Source of the DNA: Hofstenia miamia
Lineage: Eukaryota; Xenacoelomorpha; Acoela
Length of the DNA stretch: 64,000 nt
Direction: 5' to 3'
NCBI GenBank assembly: GCA_004352715.1
Contig: SCFE01000043.1
Coordinates: 1,283,080 to 1,347,079, forward strand
The position numbers were made by a program, and so were the translations under genes. Shown in pieces: positions 1-11,240 of the stretch. The notes under the pieces were generated by a model. It did not search any database, had not been told where the DNA came from, and saw nothing but the letters and a program-made list of their open reading frames with translations. Every line of letters begins with the position of its first letter. Position 1 is the stretch's first letter.

Positions 1-2
1 TT

Positions 3-315
3 AAAACACAAGATATTTTCACAAACAAAGATAAAGTACACATTGATTTGTCATTTGGCCTCGTCTATATTTACAACTGTGATGAATGCAATTATTCATT
101 CATCGGCGAGACCAGACGACAGTTAAGCACGAGAATAGAAGAACATATGCGAGGTCATCATAATTCAGAAATATTTTTACAAGCACACACACCAAAAAGA
201 AAAAATAATCATCAAACATCAAGAAACAAAAATAGCGGAAAATATTGTAATTAAATACTTTGAAAGACCTTTAATGAACAAACAAAAAGACATTAGCAAG
301 CTAAATATATTTTGA
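3..315 (+). pseudogene. Penelope-like element, C-terminal GIY-YIG endonuclease fragment
   Basis: The frame is open from the window edge, so the element starts upstream. The translation has the linker and GIY-YIG core typical of Penelope-like retroelements: a CxxC pair in YIYNCDECNYSFIG, then GETRRQLSTRIEEH. This endonuclease nicks target DNA for reverse-transcriptase-primed insertion (family knowledge). After about base 205 the frame shifts, and the family's usual terminal block continues as ERPLMNKQKDISKLNIF, stopping at TGA 313-315. The frameshift makes this copy inactive. Four further fragments of the same domain lie in the window (two between 720 and 1600, plus 44 kb and 62 kb). Confidence 0.8.
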
Positions 316-350
316 AAAAGAAGGAAAAACAGCGCTTAATTATTCATTAT

Positions 351-382
351 CTTGAAAATGACAAATTAGAATGTCGAAACGC
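351..382 (+). other. Possible degenerate hammerhead-ribozyme-like motif in a PLE tail
   Basis: Just after the PLE stop codon the sequence can fold as CUUGAAAA, a GACA/UGUC stem, then GAAAC. Penelope-like elements are known to carry hammerhead motifs in their terminal repeats, with the core CUGANGA-stem-GAAA. Here the first core strand departs from the consensus, so activity is unlikely. The call rests on position and the stem plus GAAAC. Confidence 0.25.
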
Positions 383-456
383 GTTGATAATAAAAGATTT
401 TATAGTCATTATTCAAACATATTTAGTCTAAAGAATCTTTCATGTATATATATATA

Positions 457-613
457 NNNNNNNNNNNNNNNNNNNNNNNNNNNNNNNNNNNNNNNNNNNN
501 NNNNNNNNNNNNNNNNNNNNNNNNNNNNNNNNNNNNNNNNNNNNNNNNNNNNNNNNNNNNNNNNNNNNNNNNNNNNNNNNNNNNNNNNNNNNNNNNNNNN
601 NNNNNNNNNNNNN
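457..613. other. Assembly gap (157 N) in a (TA)n tract
   Basis: A run of N with TATATA on both sides. The repeat itself was probably not resolved. Confidence 0.98.
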
Positions 614-659
614 TATATATATATATTGTAAAAAAACAAGAAATATTTTATATTAACAT

Positions 660-686
660 GTTTCGAGTGTCTCCACTCATCGTCAG
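660..686 (-). other. Hammerhead-like core in the PLE tail, left arm
   Basis: On the minus strand this reads CTGACGATGAGT, a short loop, then ACTCGAAAC. CUGACGA fits the hammerhead core CUGANGA and is followed by a GAGU/ACUC stem (one extra U before it) and GAAA. It is the mirror copy of 1594-1620. Helices I and III were not established. Confidence 0.35.
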
Positions 687-719
687 TACAAAATAACTAA
701 AATAATATGGTGGTAAATA

Positions 720-1326
720 CAAATTTTATGATATTAAAATTGTAATTCGTAGATCTTATACGATATTTAGTCTTTGACTTATTTGTTTATTTAATAGATT
801 CTCTTTAGTTTCTTTTATGAATATAGCTTCTGCATTTTTGTATGCTTGGTTTTCATTAAAATAGTAAAGTTTTTTCTCTTCGTTGCATGTTCAAGGCAAT
901 ATATTTCTGATTGAAGATGACCTCGCATATGCTCTGAAATTCTGTATTCCAATTGCCTTCTCGTTTCCCCAATGTATGAACTTTCACATTAATCACATTT
1001 ATAATTGTATACGCATGAGGAAACTAAAGGAGTTGGAATAGAGTCCTTGTTTTTTAGAAAATGCGAAGTTTTCAGAGTTTGAAATATTAGCATAATCTTG
1101 ACATTTAATTCTTGGTTACATTGTTGGATCTTCATTTTTAAGGTAGTTACAGAATTTGATGTAATATACGGTAGTTTCCAAGTTATTCTCTCTTCTATTT
1201 CATCTTTTCTTGGTTGTGATTTATTACGAAATATTCAATCCATTTCCGACTTAATCATTTTTTGTGGATATCCGTTTCATAACAAGATGTTTGACAGTGC
1301 TTCAAATGCATTTATTAGATGTTCAT
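720..1326 (-). pseudogene. Penelope-like element, C-terminal coding remnant
   Basis: Reading from 1326 leftwards, the translation follows the C-terminal region of Penelope-like proteins. It has NGYPQKMIKSEMD, then a basic linker and WKLPYITSNSVTTLKMKI, then VSSCVYNYKCD with the GIY-YIG core SSYIGETRRQLEYRISEH and MRGHLQSEIY. A few in-frame stops (for example before NGYP and inside the CxxC pair) show decay. An apparent plus-strand reading frame over 1098-1330 is the antisense of this copy. Confidence 0.75.
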
Positions 1327-1600
1327 ATGCGTATACAATTATAAATGTGATGAATGTAAAAGTTGCCATTGCGGAAACGAGAAGGCAATTGGAATACAGA
1401 ATTTCAGAGCATATGCGAGGTCATCTTCAACTAAAAATATATTGCCATGAACATGCACCTAAGAGGAAGAACTTTACTATTTTAATAAAAACCAAGCATA
1501 CAAAAATTGCAGAATATTATATAAAATCTACGAATTACAATTTTAATATCATAAAATTTGTATTTACCACCATATTATTTTATTTATTGTGTACTGACGA
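1327..1600 (+). pseudogene. Second PLE GIY-YIG fragment, inverted relative to the first
   Basis: The plus strand reads YTIINVMNVKVAIAETRR and then QLEYRISEHMRGHLQLKIYC, close to the 720-1326 copy on the other strand. The GIY-YIG signature is damaged: the usual IGETRR is AIAETRR and the Cys pair is lost. It starts abruptly at 1327, where the opposite copy reaches its LINAFEAL segment, so it is 5' truncated. Confidence 0.7.
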
Positions 1601-1620
1601 TGAGTTGAGACACTCGAAAC
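1594..1620 (+). other. Hammerhead-like core in the PLE tail, right arm
   Basis: Reads CTGACGA, T, then GAGT-TGAGAC-ACTC and GAAAC. This is the best match in the window to the conserved hammerhead core (CUGANGA, stem II, GAAA). It lies just 3' of the PLE coding remnant, as expected for PLE terminal repeats. Cleavage activity is not shown by sequence alone. Confidence 0.4.
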
Positions 1621-1682
1621 ATGTTTATATAAAATATTTCTTGTTTTTTACAATGAATAATTTAAGCAAACTTTGTACACAG

Positions 1683-1721
<39 letters not shown>
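1683..1721. repeat. (TA)n microsatellite
   Basis: A nearly pure TA dinucleotide tract directly after the inverted PLE copy. Confidence 0.95.
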
Positions 1722-1725
<4 letters not shown>

Positions 1726-2754
1726 TCTATAAAATATGATGCATTAGACAAATTAACGTATATCTTGCCGAATTCGAAAAATCTCAATCTTAGTAGTAGT
1801 TAATGCGAACTAGCACTTCATAAAAACTTTACAATTATTATCATAACATGTAGAGAAATGTATAATTAATATCAAGAGTGAACAGTATTAATCAAAATTG
1901 AATTTAAAAGCTTGCTTCACTTGGGACCCCTATCAATCAATCTCCCGATCCACCCCTAACAAAAACTATCTATACTACTTCATGAATAATAAACGTTTAA
2001 AAAGGTTTCAAGAAACTATAAAAATACTTAAAAATTCCTAGGCAGCCTAGAGTTAACTACAAGAATTGTTAAATTTATGCGCTATGCCTTTCAATTTTTT
2101 AAGAACATGGTTTAACTTCTAAATTATCTCAATTCTGATAATGAAACTATTTGACGCCTACGTCACAAGCACGAAGACTTGCCGGTACTATGTTATGAAA
2201 GGGATGCATAACTTTGAATACGTAAGAATTTGAAGTAGTGGTGTGGAGGACAATACTAAAAATTAAGAATTAGGTTCAAGTGATGGCAAACTTTTATAAC
2301 GTGTTCTGAATAATTGTGTATTCTGATATAGATCATTGCATAAATGTTAATATAGTAGACCATTAGTCTGCAAACCATAAAAACATACAAAAATAGTTGT
2401 GACATTCTTAAAATTTTAGTGAAATAATTCCAATGAATATTCAATTAAAATCCAATAAATTGATATCTTTGCTTGTCCAACCAATTCAAATACAATTCCA
2501 ACAATGGGAATCAAATTGGTTTTAAATCACAATGGACAAGAATGTTTATATTTTACTACTTCTAATTTTTAGTTGTAATTTGTTCTGTTCAGTATGACAG
2601 TAAGTCAAACATAGCTGCTGTTGAAATAATTTTATATGCAATAGTTTCTCTCGGAGCATATAAAGGGGCATAGTAACTTTTGTATGACATCAAAAAACAC
2701 TTGAATTAGTCCATTTGCACAGAACAAGAGCCATCTTGTAACATTCGCGTAATA
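1722..2754. other. Non-coding stretch, no gene recognised
   Basis: AT-rich sequence with frequent stops in all frames. I see no protein motif, RNA gene or clear repeat between the PLE pair and the Tc1/mariner-like element. Confidence 0.6.
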
Positions 2755-4013
2755 CAGGGTGTTTCAGTTAGGCTGTATATTTTGAAATTACTGTCATTTT
2801 ACGAAAAATGCTTCGATTTGAATAATTTATATTTTATTGGGTTGAAAACAGAAGAATTTATATTTAAAATGAAACTAAAGATTACGAAATAATCTTTCTG
2901 CATCGTGAAACAATACGCATTGTAGTGCTGCATTTTATTCGCATAATTTTTTTCTTGAAAATTAATTGAAAAAACTTTTTTAGCGATTTCTCTAAATTGG
3001 TCTGATTTTGTGACGGCATAAAAATGCAGTCCAATTTAGAGGAATTGCTAAAAATATTTTTTCAATGACTTCTCAAGAAAATATATAGGCAAGTAAAATG
3101 CAAATTGCCCCAAAATCTAGCAAACATTTCCTTTAAAGAAAAGCAGCACTACAATGCACATTGCTTGTCATTCAGAAAGATTTCGTGACGGTAGAAAAAT
3201 GCATGTCAATTTAGAGCAATCGCTAAAAATATTTTTTATGCCATGTATTAAGATAGCACGCGAAATCAATTTTAATACGCCATCGCGCGACAAAAACATT
3301 TCGTAGCAAAAAATATTTCGTGTTCGTGTAATGAACGTCGTTTGTTTGTGAGTTTGGAGCCGAGTCAAGAACCCACCATTTTTCATCAGTTTCTGTTGGA
3401 ACCAATCACAGAAAGTTAGTCGTATCTCGAAATGGACATCAAATGTTGTGAACCTTGATCAATTTGTAAGGATTCAATACAGCTTTCTTTGCATTATCCC
3501 AGACAGTGGCTTTGCTTGTGTTAAGATCCACTCCCGCTTTTCTTAGAGAGTCATTTGGGTGTTAAACCCGCGCTGCACCAAAACCGATGAAGTCCTGCCT
3601 TCGATTGTTCCTATTGGCTTTGTAAATTGTCTCGTTTTTGTTGAAGCGATCCCATATCCTTTTGAGCGGATGTTGTTGCTACTTACTGCTTTCGCGACGT
3701 CCAATATTAAATTTTCTGATAAATGCAAGCGTACCTTGTTCCAGATAAGCCGAGCAATGATTCGTTTCTCTTGCTCGAGCGTAAAAGCCATCACACTTAC
3801 ATACTATACAAAGACGTTCGTTAAAGAATAAAAGTGTTACATTCAAATGGCGGATACTAGTAAAAATATACGTGACAAGTCTACATAAAAATATACATAA
3901 AAATCCCCCTCAACTAGCTATATACGGATATGACAATATGTTGCATAGATAGTTTGCCATTGAAATGGTAGCCTTTTAAAAATATAGGCCTACAGTCTAA
4001 CTGAAACACCCTG
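2755..4013. mobile_element. Tc1/mariner-type element with terminal inverted repeats and TA target site
   Basis: The left end CAGGGTGTTTCAGTTAGGCT matches the reverse complement of the right end, with one difference in about 23 bases. Both ends are flanked by TA (2753-2754 and 4014-4015), the Tc1/mariner target duplication. The interior (1259 bp total) is decayed. A minus-strand frame near 3543-3794 starts MAFTLEQEKRIIARLIWNK and may be a transposase N-terminus, but no catalytic triad is readable. Bases 2890-3330 contain repeated blocks around CTAAATTGG and ACGGTA/ACGGCA motifs. Confidence 0.8.
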
Positions 4014-4075
4014 TAAAACAAATCTCGTTATGTTAATAACATCATTACTGTACTATATACATATATATATATATA

Positions 4076-4242
4076 CAGGGTGTCCATAAAGTCTGGACAC
4101 AATAAAATATCATAAATTAAGCCTCCATAGCCACTGAGAACTATAAGTCTTTCTTATAGCATGGATGCAAAAAATATGAATAATTTTAAAGCCTGCATTG
4201 AAAAATAGGTAACTTTCGTGTGTCCAGACTTTACGGACACAC
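4076..4242. mobile_element. Mariner-type MITE
   Basis: The left end, after TA at 4074-4075, is CAGGGTGTCCATAAAGTCTG. The right end carries GTGTCCAGACTTTACGGACAC, its near reverse complement. No coding capacity (about 170 bp). The last few bases of the right end appear replaced by a short (CT)n run, so its target duplication is lost. Confidence 0.75.
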
Positions 4243-4456
4243 TCTCTCTCTCTATTTTGAAATTGAAATCACTTATAAACCAGAATTCCTGCATGGATTG
4301 AAATTTAATCACATTGCTCCTCAATTGTATAACTATAAGGAAACTTTAAACAAGTAATTTCGTTTGTTTGAACAATCCGCAACTAACTACTTGGTCCTTG
4401 GCAATATTCTATAGCAATATCTATATGTATAGATTTAAACATCCACTCAAATTAGT

Positions 4457-4656
4457 CAAGGCTGTAGCCATGGGGGGCCGGGGGCACGCCCCCTGGGAAA
4501 ATCTGTGCCCCCCTGAGAAAAATGTAAGTAGTAGTGCCAAAAAAATATAAAAGGGTCCCCCCTTTGAACATTTAAAAACACACCACTAATCAGCTTTCAA
4601 TATATCATTACGTCATAGGTGTGCCTCCCTGGGGATTTGGTTTGGCTACAGGCTTG
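4457..4656. mobile_element. hAT-type MITE with a perfect 8-bp target duplication
   Basis: The 200-bp element begins CAAGGCTGTAGCCA and ends TGGCTACAGGCTTG, inverted copies with one mismatch. It is flanked on both sides by AAATTAGT (4449-4456 and 4657-4664). An 8-bp duplication fits hAT elements. The interior is G/C-homopolymer rich (GGGGGGCCGGGGG) and has no reading frame. Confidence 0.88.
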
Positions 4657-5081
4657 AAATTAGTATTTAATTTTAACTGTTTTGAATGGGTAATTGAGGT
4701 GTTGATTATAACACGATTTCTATTAAACTTAATTGGTGATGCTCGTCCGAACAGAATTTCATCAAATTGATGTGCATCAAAAAGACACTTGTCTGAACGC
4801 TCCCAAATTTTAATTGATGCATCAAAAAAGCATACCTCAAAAAGATGCCCATCTGAACGCACCTTTAGTATATCCTCAGAACATTTAAGAACCAGTTGAG
4901 AACCACACTTGTCAATGAAAAGAGCTTCTATCAAGCCAAGCTTAAGCGCTGCATTGGATATACAATGAGTCCAAAACCAACTTTTATTAAGCCAAGCAAA
5001 TTTATAGTTCTGTTTTTTAATGTGTTTATGTTTCATATTTTTTCATTCAAAAAACCATTTCTTATAATCTTACATTACACA

Positions 5082-5354
5082 AAATATTTCTTGCTATGAA
5101 ATATTTCTGTTGCGTGGTGGCGTATGAAAATTGATGTCACATGCTATCTTAATACATAGCATAAAAAATTTTTTAGCAATAGCTCTAAATTGGCCTGCAT
5201 TTTTCTACTGTCATGACTTCTTTCTGCATCATGAATCAATACGCATTGTTGTGCTCCCTTTCTTTAAAGAAATGTTTGCTAGATTTGGGGGCAATTTGCA
5301 TTTTATTCGCCCCCTAAATTTGTCTGATTTCATGACGGTATGAAAGTGCAGATG
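5082..5354. repeat. Inverted, diverged copy of part of the 2755-4013 element
   Basis: This block matches the reverse complement of roughly 3000-3335. Shared landmarks are GCTATCTTAATACAT, TGCATTTTTCTAC and TTTAAAG-AAATGTTTGCTAGA. No terminal repeat is visible here, so it is an internal fragment or a related element. Confidence 0.7.
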
Positions 5355-5600
5355 ATAATAGCAGCAAAGGTAAAAAAATTTCTGTGAAATATACAAAAGT
5401 CGTAGTGCTTGACAGATAGTATTGTTTGATTTTTCCCATTTTTGCTGATCAAATAATGAATTTCAATGTTTGATTGCTATTATTACACTTGTACTTACTG
5501 TACAAATTCTTATGTTCTCTTAGTTTTTTGCTTTTCCTAGTATTAATTATGTTGAACAGTGCTATGTCAAATACATTATTATAACTCCCTGAAATTATTG

Positions 5601-5930
5601 TGACAGAATGCAAATAGAAAGTCATTCTTGTCAGCCTCACTTAAGGTAGAAAGGTACAAAGAGAAAGGCACCTATTCTGACCAGAGTGTAAATAGTGAAT
5701 TTTGATACAACTATTTTATTTAGAGCATTTTATTAGTAAAATTTTACAAATGATTATTGTGATAAAAAAGGTCATAAAAAGATTATGGAAAAAATAGCTT
5801 GGCTGAAAGTTATTCACTTGACTTTTAACCAAAATGATCCAAAAGATAAATTTGAATTTATGGTGATCATCTGATTGAATAAAAAAGAATAGTAAAGACC
5901 TGTAAGTGATTTTGATATACCTGTAAATAT
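5601..5930 (+). repeat. Left terminal inverted repeat of the 12.75-kb block
   Basis: Aligns with the reverse complement of 18030-18353 with many substitutions and small indels. Conserved anchors are CAGAATGCAAA, AAGGTAGAAAGGT, the 20-base tract ending TATTCTGACC, and AGTAAAGACCTGTAAGT at the inner end. Confidence 0.75.
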
Positions 5931-6839
5931 AAATGAGAGAAACTATGTCACAATATGAATTAACATCAATAAAGTTTTAGTAGGGTTTTGTTTCATTTTT
6001 TAATTATGTTAAATTGAAGAAGTTAATTAAATGCTAATAATCAGCTAAATTATAATTTGGGAATAGTGGTGGTGACTTCACTGGTTAAATTGGACAGTGC
6101 AAATTAAGATTGATGATGGAGTATTCCTGGCTTTATAATGATTTATTATTTAATTCTTCTATGAATCTATTGTTAACTACTTGTTATACTTTATTTCAAA
6201 GATGAGTTTGCTTTTGCTCAACTAAATAAAAATGAAGTGAATATCTATGGACATTAATGATTTTAAATTAACAAATAATTAATATGATGAGACAATCTAA
6301 TGATGCTTGTATCACTGATGACCAAAGAGGAGAAGTGTGCTCAATTTGGATTCAACCTATTAACTACATATTAATTAATGCTAACTGAATTTTATATTGT
6401 ATCTCAGGTTATTAAAGTTCTTGATCTCACTGTAATTATTACCTTAATGTTTGATCAGTACTAAACAAATTAAGAGAAAAGGTCAAATGTAATGGTTCAT
6501 TAAGAAACTGCCAAGTATCACATTGAGAAACATTAATAGTCAATTAATCTGTTATCACCTGTACTGTGTTGGCAATATGCTGTGAAGAAGAAACAATGTC
6601 CTAAAAACACTATAGTTAGTTACACATATGACTCAAGTGTATATTATTGATATATTCAGGTATATATGATAGGAAACTAACAGTTTAGGGAGCCATATTG
6701 CTGATGCTTATGAACTGTTGAAGCAAATACTGTCAAGGATACCCATGCATGATAAATTAGGAGCCTAATACTGTTAGTAGAGTATTTCACATGGCAATGG
6801 TTACATGTTCATAAAGAATGGACAAAAAACAAATTATTT
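5931..6839. other. Non-coding leader region inside the block
   Basis: AT-rich and free of CpG, with no recognisable domain before the gag-like region. A direct repeat with the 3' side, as an LTR would require, was looked for and not seen. Confidence 0.5.
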
Positions 6840-7960
6840 AATTACAGAGAAAGTCAGAAAGTAGAAACACTCCTCAACATAATCAGTGATGACAGAGGGT
6901 AAACAGAAAGACCATTTAGTTGGATAAAATGTGAATAGAAAGGCATTCTCATAATCACTTAATGGAAAGAAATCATACAGGGCCACAGAGATTAAATGTA
7001 AATATTATCTAGCTGTATGAAATGAGAAAATAAAGATAAAATGGTATCTACCAGAAGCAAGAATTTAAGAAACTGAAAAACAAAAACCCCATACCACAAC
7101 ATATAGCCAGAATGCATCCCATTTTAGTACCAACTAGATATAATAATAGGGCATCCTCCAAATTGTTGACCCCTGAACCAATTGCACAGTCAATAACAGA
7201 ATTGATGACATCAATAGATATTGGAGAACTCTGGAAAACCAAAAAGTGACTGAGAATTGAGACAAAATTCCTTAAAAAACAATTTGAGAGCAAATGCAAA
7301 TTAATAAAATCACAACTGAGACTCAGGATGCAGGAAAGTATAGCAGAGCATGTGAAATCATATGTATAGAGATTGAATGAATAAAGAAACAACATAACCA
7401 AGAAATCAAAGTCAAGGAAGAAGAAACACACAAATAGAGAGAATGTTATAACAACCAGAAGACAACTGAAACCCAGCTTAGAGTGGCAGAAAGAAATTTA
7501 ATTGAAGAAATTGAACAATTCCAATGAAAAATGCATATGCTAACACAAGGGAACAAATTGTTGGAGGATAAAATTAGACTGATGAGGTTAGAGGAAGAAC
7601 AGTCTCAGTAAGAGAAACAAAATACAAGAGTGAATCACACACATAATGAGGAAAACCAGTCATCATTACAATTGATGAGAACTCAAGTTCATGGGCAATC
7701 TGGAAGATCCACTAGAGACTCTCATAAGTAAAGCTTTTCATTAAGCATCACACTATTGTGATCAAGGAGAAAGTGAAAGGTAGAATCAACAGAAATAAAA
7801 ACATTGGAAAAGAAAACCACAACAGGAATAATAATATTAAAAAACTGCACAATGAAAGCCTTCTAGAAAACCAACACCTGATGCCACAAGTGTGGAATGA
7901 AAGGCAATGTGAAAAAAGACTGTTGAAAGGAGATAAACACAATATATGATGGTGAGGCTT
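6840..7960 (+). pseudogene. gag-like region with a CCHC zinc knuckle
   Basis: A charged, coiled-coil-like reading (for example IEEIEQF and LLEDKIRLMRLEEEQ, interrupted by stops and frame changes) leads to a nucleocapsid knuckle at 7882-7923, read CHKCGMKGNVKKDC. The usual spacing C-x2-C-x4-H-x4-C is kept, but the His is Asn and a TGA follows. In Ty3/Gypsy elements this part packages the RNA. Its place just upstream of the protease fits. The 5' limit is approximate. Confidence 0.6.
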
Positions 7961-8099
7961 TTTACAATGACAATGGCCTATCCAACTTGGAAAAAGTTAG
8001 AAGGATATGTAGAAGTGCCATAGATGAAGATGATTCATCAAACTGAATAGAGTGCTGCCTCCTACAAACCAAGCATGCATCTTGGTATTGATAAACCTG

Positions 8100-8420
8100 T
8101 CAGAAGCCAATGTAATCCCTATTACAGTACTAAAGGTTTTTGTTGATACAGACACCACAATATTGATAATTCCAAACTAGGATACCAGAGAGAATTGTTG
8201 GGAAAAGCAATACTCTTATTAAAGCCTCAAGGGAGTACATGGATACCAAAGGCAGCCTGGAAAATGTCAGTTTGAAATTTTCTGATACAGTTTTCTCACA
8301 TACACTAACAGGGATTGATACACAAAGGAACTTGCTACCATACTAAGTTATACTCAGAAATGACTTCTTATGCAACCACAACTGCAAAATCAACTTCCAA
8401 AACCAAACTATTAAAGTCTA
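8100..8420 (+). pseudogene. Retropepsin-like protease remnant
   Basis: The frame reads VLKVFVDTDTTILIIPN at about 8130-8180. It resembles the retroviral-type aspartic protease active-site segment, where the family has D-T/S-G. Here the Gly is Asp, so it is inactive. It lies between the zinc knuckle and RT, as in Ty3/Gypsy pol. Boundaries are approximate and frameshifts are present. Confidence 0.5.
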
Positions 8421-8769
8421 GGAAAAGTGTTGTTGACATCAAATGAAATTGAATTCAAAAGAGCAGTCAGTTTCAAACTGAAAGGGAATGTGTAGTTGCT
8501 CCCAAACCAATGGAGGTATTACAAAATTGAGACAGAAAATACTGACAAAGATAACATCATGATATATGATCAGATCAGGATAAATATAAAGAGCATGATG
8601 ATACACATGATTTTATGCATTGTAAACAATGGAATAGGCAGAATACTAGTCATGAACTGTGCAAATAAAGTTGTAAACCTAAAACTAGACAAAATAACAA
8701 TACTTGTAACAGTAATAAGAGTAGAGAGAAGGAACACAATGAAGAGCATAAATATGACCATGCTAGATA

Positions 8770-10300
8770 AAGAAGACTAACAAGAACAAATTCCAACTGT
8801 ATACAATGAAGAGTATCAACATCTAACAGAGAAACAAAGAGATCAGTTAAGAAACCTCCTAAAGAAGCACATGCAAACATTCAACTTTCAAGAGATAAGT
8901 GTGGAAAAAGCCATAGAAGAAACCCAGAAGATTGTGATAATAATGGATGGCCCCATAAAAGTGCCAGTACAAATAGTACAAGAACAAATGAAGGCGGAGC
9001 ATAAAAAATAAAGTATTACTCAGCAATGGCATTATACAACTAAGTGCAAGTCCTTACATAACACCCACAGTTTTGTAAAACAAGGAAGAAAGTACAGATT
9101 GTGTATTAACTTCAGAAAATTAAACACAAAGAAGGACACATATCCATTGCCATAGATTGAGGACACACTTTATGATGCAACACAGAATAAGATTTTTACA
9201 GCATATTGGCAGGTGCTGATGTCATGAAGTAAAATATAAAAACCTGCATTTATCATGCTGTATGGATTATATGAATGAGTATATATGGTGTTCAGCCTAT
9301 GCAATGCTCCAGTAACATTTCAACATTCCATCACCAAGGTACTAAAAAATTACAGACACAAGGTAGATAATAGAGTGTCAGCTAGTACTGTGTTTCCCAA
9401 ACTATTTTAACCAGATTAATCAAGCAAGATTGCTTCTTAACTTGACCAGATTTTAACTGGATCCTTAAAAATTAGCACTTGCTTTGTTACATACATCTAT
9501 ACTGCATCAATATTTAATTCTTATTTGTTATAATCCAATTGGTCTATTTCTATGTGTTAATATCCAACTGATGTTCAACATCATATTGTCAATAATATCT
9601 TCTTTTCATTTATCTATTTTCCAATTTTAGGAATTTTACAGCATATTCTCATCTCTTAATAGGCTATATTATACCTATATCCACATTATGAAGTAAGCAT
9701 TATTGAGAAAGCCTATAGTCTATCAAAATTGTATGAAGAAAATATATACTCAAATGGTGTTCATAAATAAGAATTAAATAATAAATTTAGAACTTTAGGA
9801 ATAAATTTAAATCTAGTCTATATAGCAGCATCAAGCTGCATTTAAATGTGTTGGAATTGATATGTCCTTTTCCCACTAATTTGATATTTTTTAAAATAGT
9901 GTAATAATTATTGCAATTCTAGAATTTGAAAGGTCAAAATGTAGAGTAGGACAAGAATTGCAATAGGAATCTTTGCACCCTTTCCCACAATTTCTATTGT
10001 TTTCTATTCCCACAATTATTGAAATCAATAAATTTTGAAAATCAGAGATAGAATTACTCAACCAGATTTTAACCTGATTAACCAGCTCCATCAGATTGTT
10101 TGGCTTTAACTGGACTAGACCTGTTTACCTGGTTTTAACCAGATCCAGCACTAGTGTCAGCATATATCAATGACATCCTAGTAGCCAGTAAAATGATAGA
10201 GGAACATCTGGAGAAGCTGAAGAAAGTGCTCATGATAATATGGAGACCAGATTGAGAGTAAATGTGAATAAGTGTTGGATACTAAAGACAAAAATGGTTT
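8770..10300 (+). pseudogene. Ty3/Gypsy-type reverse transcriptase, split by a hAT insertion
   Basis: Recognisable blocks in order: YRLCINFRKLNTKKDTYPLP (finger/palm, about 9095-9155), KPAFIMLYGLYE, then FSLCNAPVTFQHS (about 9285-9330). After the insertion at 9383-10153 the catalytic box continues as AYINDILVAS (family usual YxDDILVAS, first Asp now Asn), followed by EEHLEKLKKVL. Several in-frame stops occur. Removing one 8-bp target copy restores the reading across the insertion, which proves the RT was there first. Confidence 0.88.
9383..10153. mobile_element. 771-bp non-autonomous hAT-type insertion inside the RT
   Basis: Flanked by a perfect 8-bp duplication GTGTCAGC (9375-9382 and 10154-10161). 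Ends are TAGTACTG and, on the other strand, TAGTGCTGG. Both subterminal regions carry repeated CCAGATTTTAAC/AACCAG motifs. No transposase reading is visible. It interrupts the RT just before the catalytic YIND box. It too is free of CpG. Confidence 0.88.
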
Positions 10301-11040
10301 TTTGGGACAAGAGAGTGAGCATGGTGTGATAGAGGATCATGGGATTCTTCAATTACTGTTGGACATTTATATCAAGTTTAGCAGAAAAATCAGCAAAAGT
10401 GACAATTTACTAAGGAAAAACACACCACTTTTATGGACATGGCAGGAGCAAGAAGAACTAGATCTCATAAAAAGGAACTGGCAAATACTTCATCACTCAA
10501 TACTCTGTGCTACTCCAAGCCATTTGTATTAGACTGTGATGCTAGCAAAGTAGCAATTGGGGAATGTTTGGCACAGCTAAAAAATGGAAGGGAGGAACCT
10601 GCTCAATAATTCAGCATAAAGGTGAGAAAATGTGAGAAAAACTATGGATCTTCAAAATTTGAGATGCTGGTACTAATAGAAGCCATCAAGAAATTCCGAC
10701 ACTTCCTGATCAGAAAGGAATTCAAGGTGCAAACCAATAGCACAGGGCTGTTGTCTTTGAAGAAATTTACAGGAGAGAAATAATCAGTTCCTAAGTAAAT
10801 ATAAATTCACAATCAAACATCAAAAAACTTCACTACATGCTAATGTAGACTTCTGGTTGGTACTACCAGAATACAAAAGAAATACCCTAAAAGAAGTTGG
10901 AGAGAAAACAAAATTTGAATTTCTGCTGTGCAATGAATATGAAGAGGTACTGGAAATCAATGTAGACTGAAAGGGACACCTGATATTACCAATAACTATC
11001 AAAAAAGAGATATCAGAGGATGCAATCATATAGAAACAAC
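10301..11040 (+). pseudogene. RNase H domain of the Ty3/Gypsy-like pol
   Basis: Starts with TPLLWTWQEQEELDLIKRNW, the usual RT-RNase H connection, then PFVLDCDASKVAIGECLAQ with the DCDAS catalytic Asp context. Then come an EPAQ-FSIKVRKCEKNYGSSK-type segment, EMLVLIEAIKKFRHFLI and FKVQTNSTGLLSLKKF. One or two frameshifts and stops. The trailing part (HANVDFWLVLPEYK and onward) corresponds to the family's linker toward integrase. Confidence 0.85.
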
Positions 11041-11240
11041 ATCAAGACAACTGGCTAATGTAGTGGTATTGGTGTATTGTGTGAATTGGTGATCAAGAGG
11101 TCTATGTAATTTAAAAGACACACTTGCTTCACTCTCCTTTTGAGCCTTTTTCCAATTGAGAAAATTTTGATTTGGACATTCTTTTTCTGTATCATTTGAA
11201 CTTGGTATCAAGTGAATTGTGATTTAATAAAAGAATTTTA

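Larger units (their letters stand above)
626..1654. repeat. Inverted pair of PLE 3' segments (hairpin arrangement)
   Basis: Bases 626-1016 are repeated in reverse complement at 1327-1654. The arms share long near-identical stretches, for example the tracts ending in the tail motif ACTCGAAACATG. The left arm has about 70 extra bases near 755-825. The 310-base spacer is more of the left-hand PLE's coding sequence. Both arms end in the PLE tail next to TA-rich DNA, a gap on the left and (TA)n on the right. Confidence 0.85.

Noticed and set aside
1098-1691. 197-codon plus-strand open frame
   Set aside because: Its first third is the antisense of a minus-strand PLE remnant and the rest is the inverted PLE fragment; it is not one protein.
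7048-7431. Hydrophobic 127-codon minus-strand open frame
   Set aside because: Antisense of the Lys/Gln-rich gag-like region; low-complexity composition creates the Phe/Leu run.
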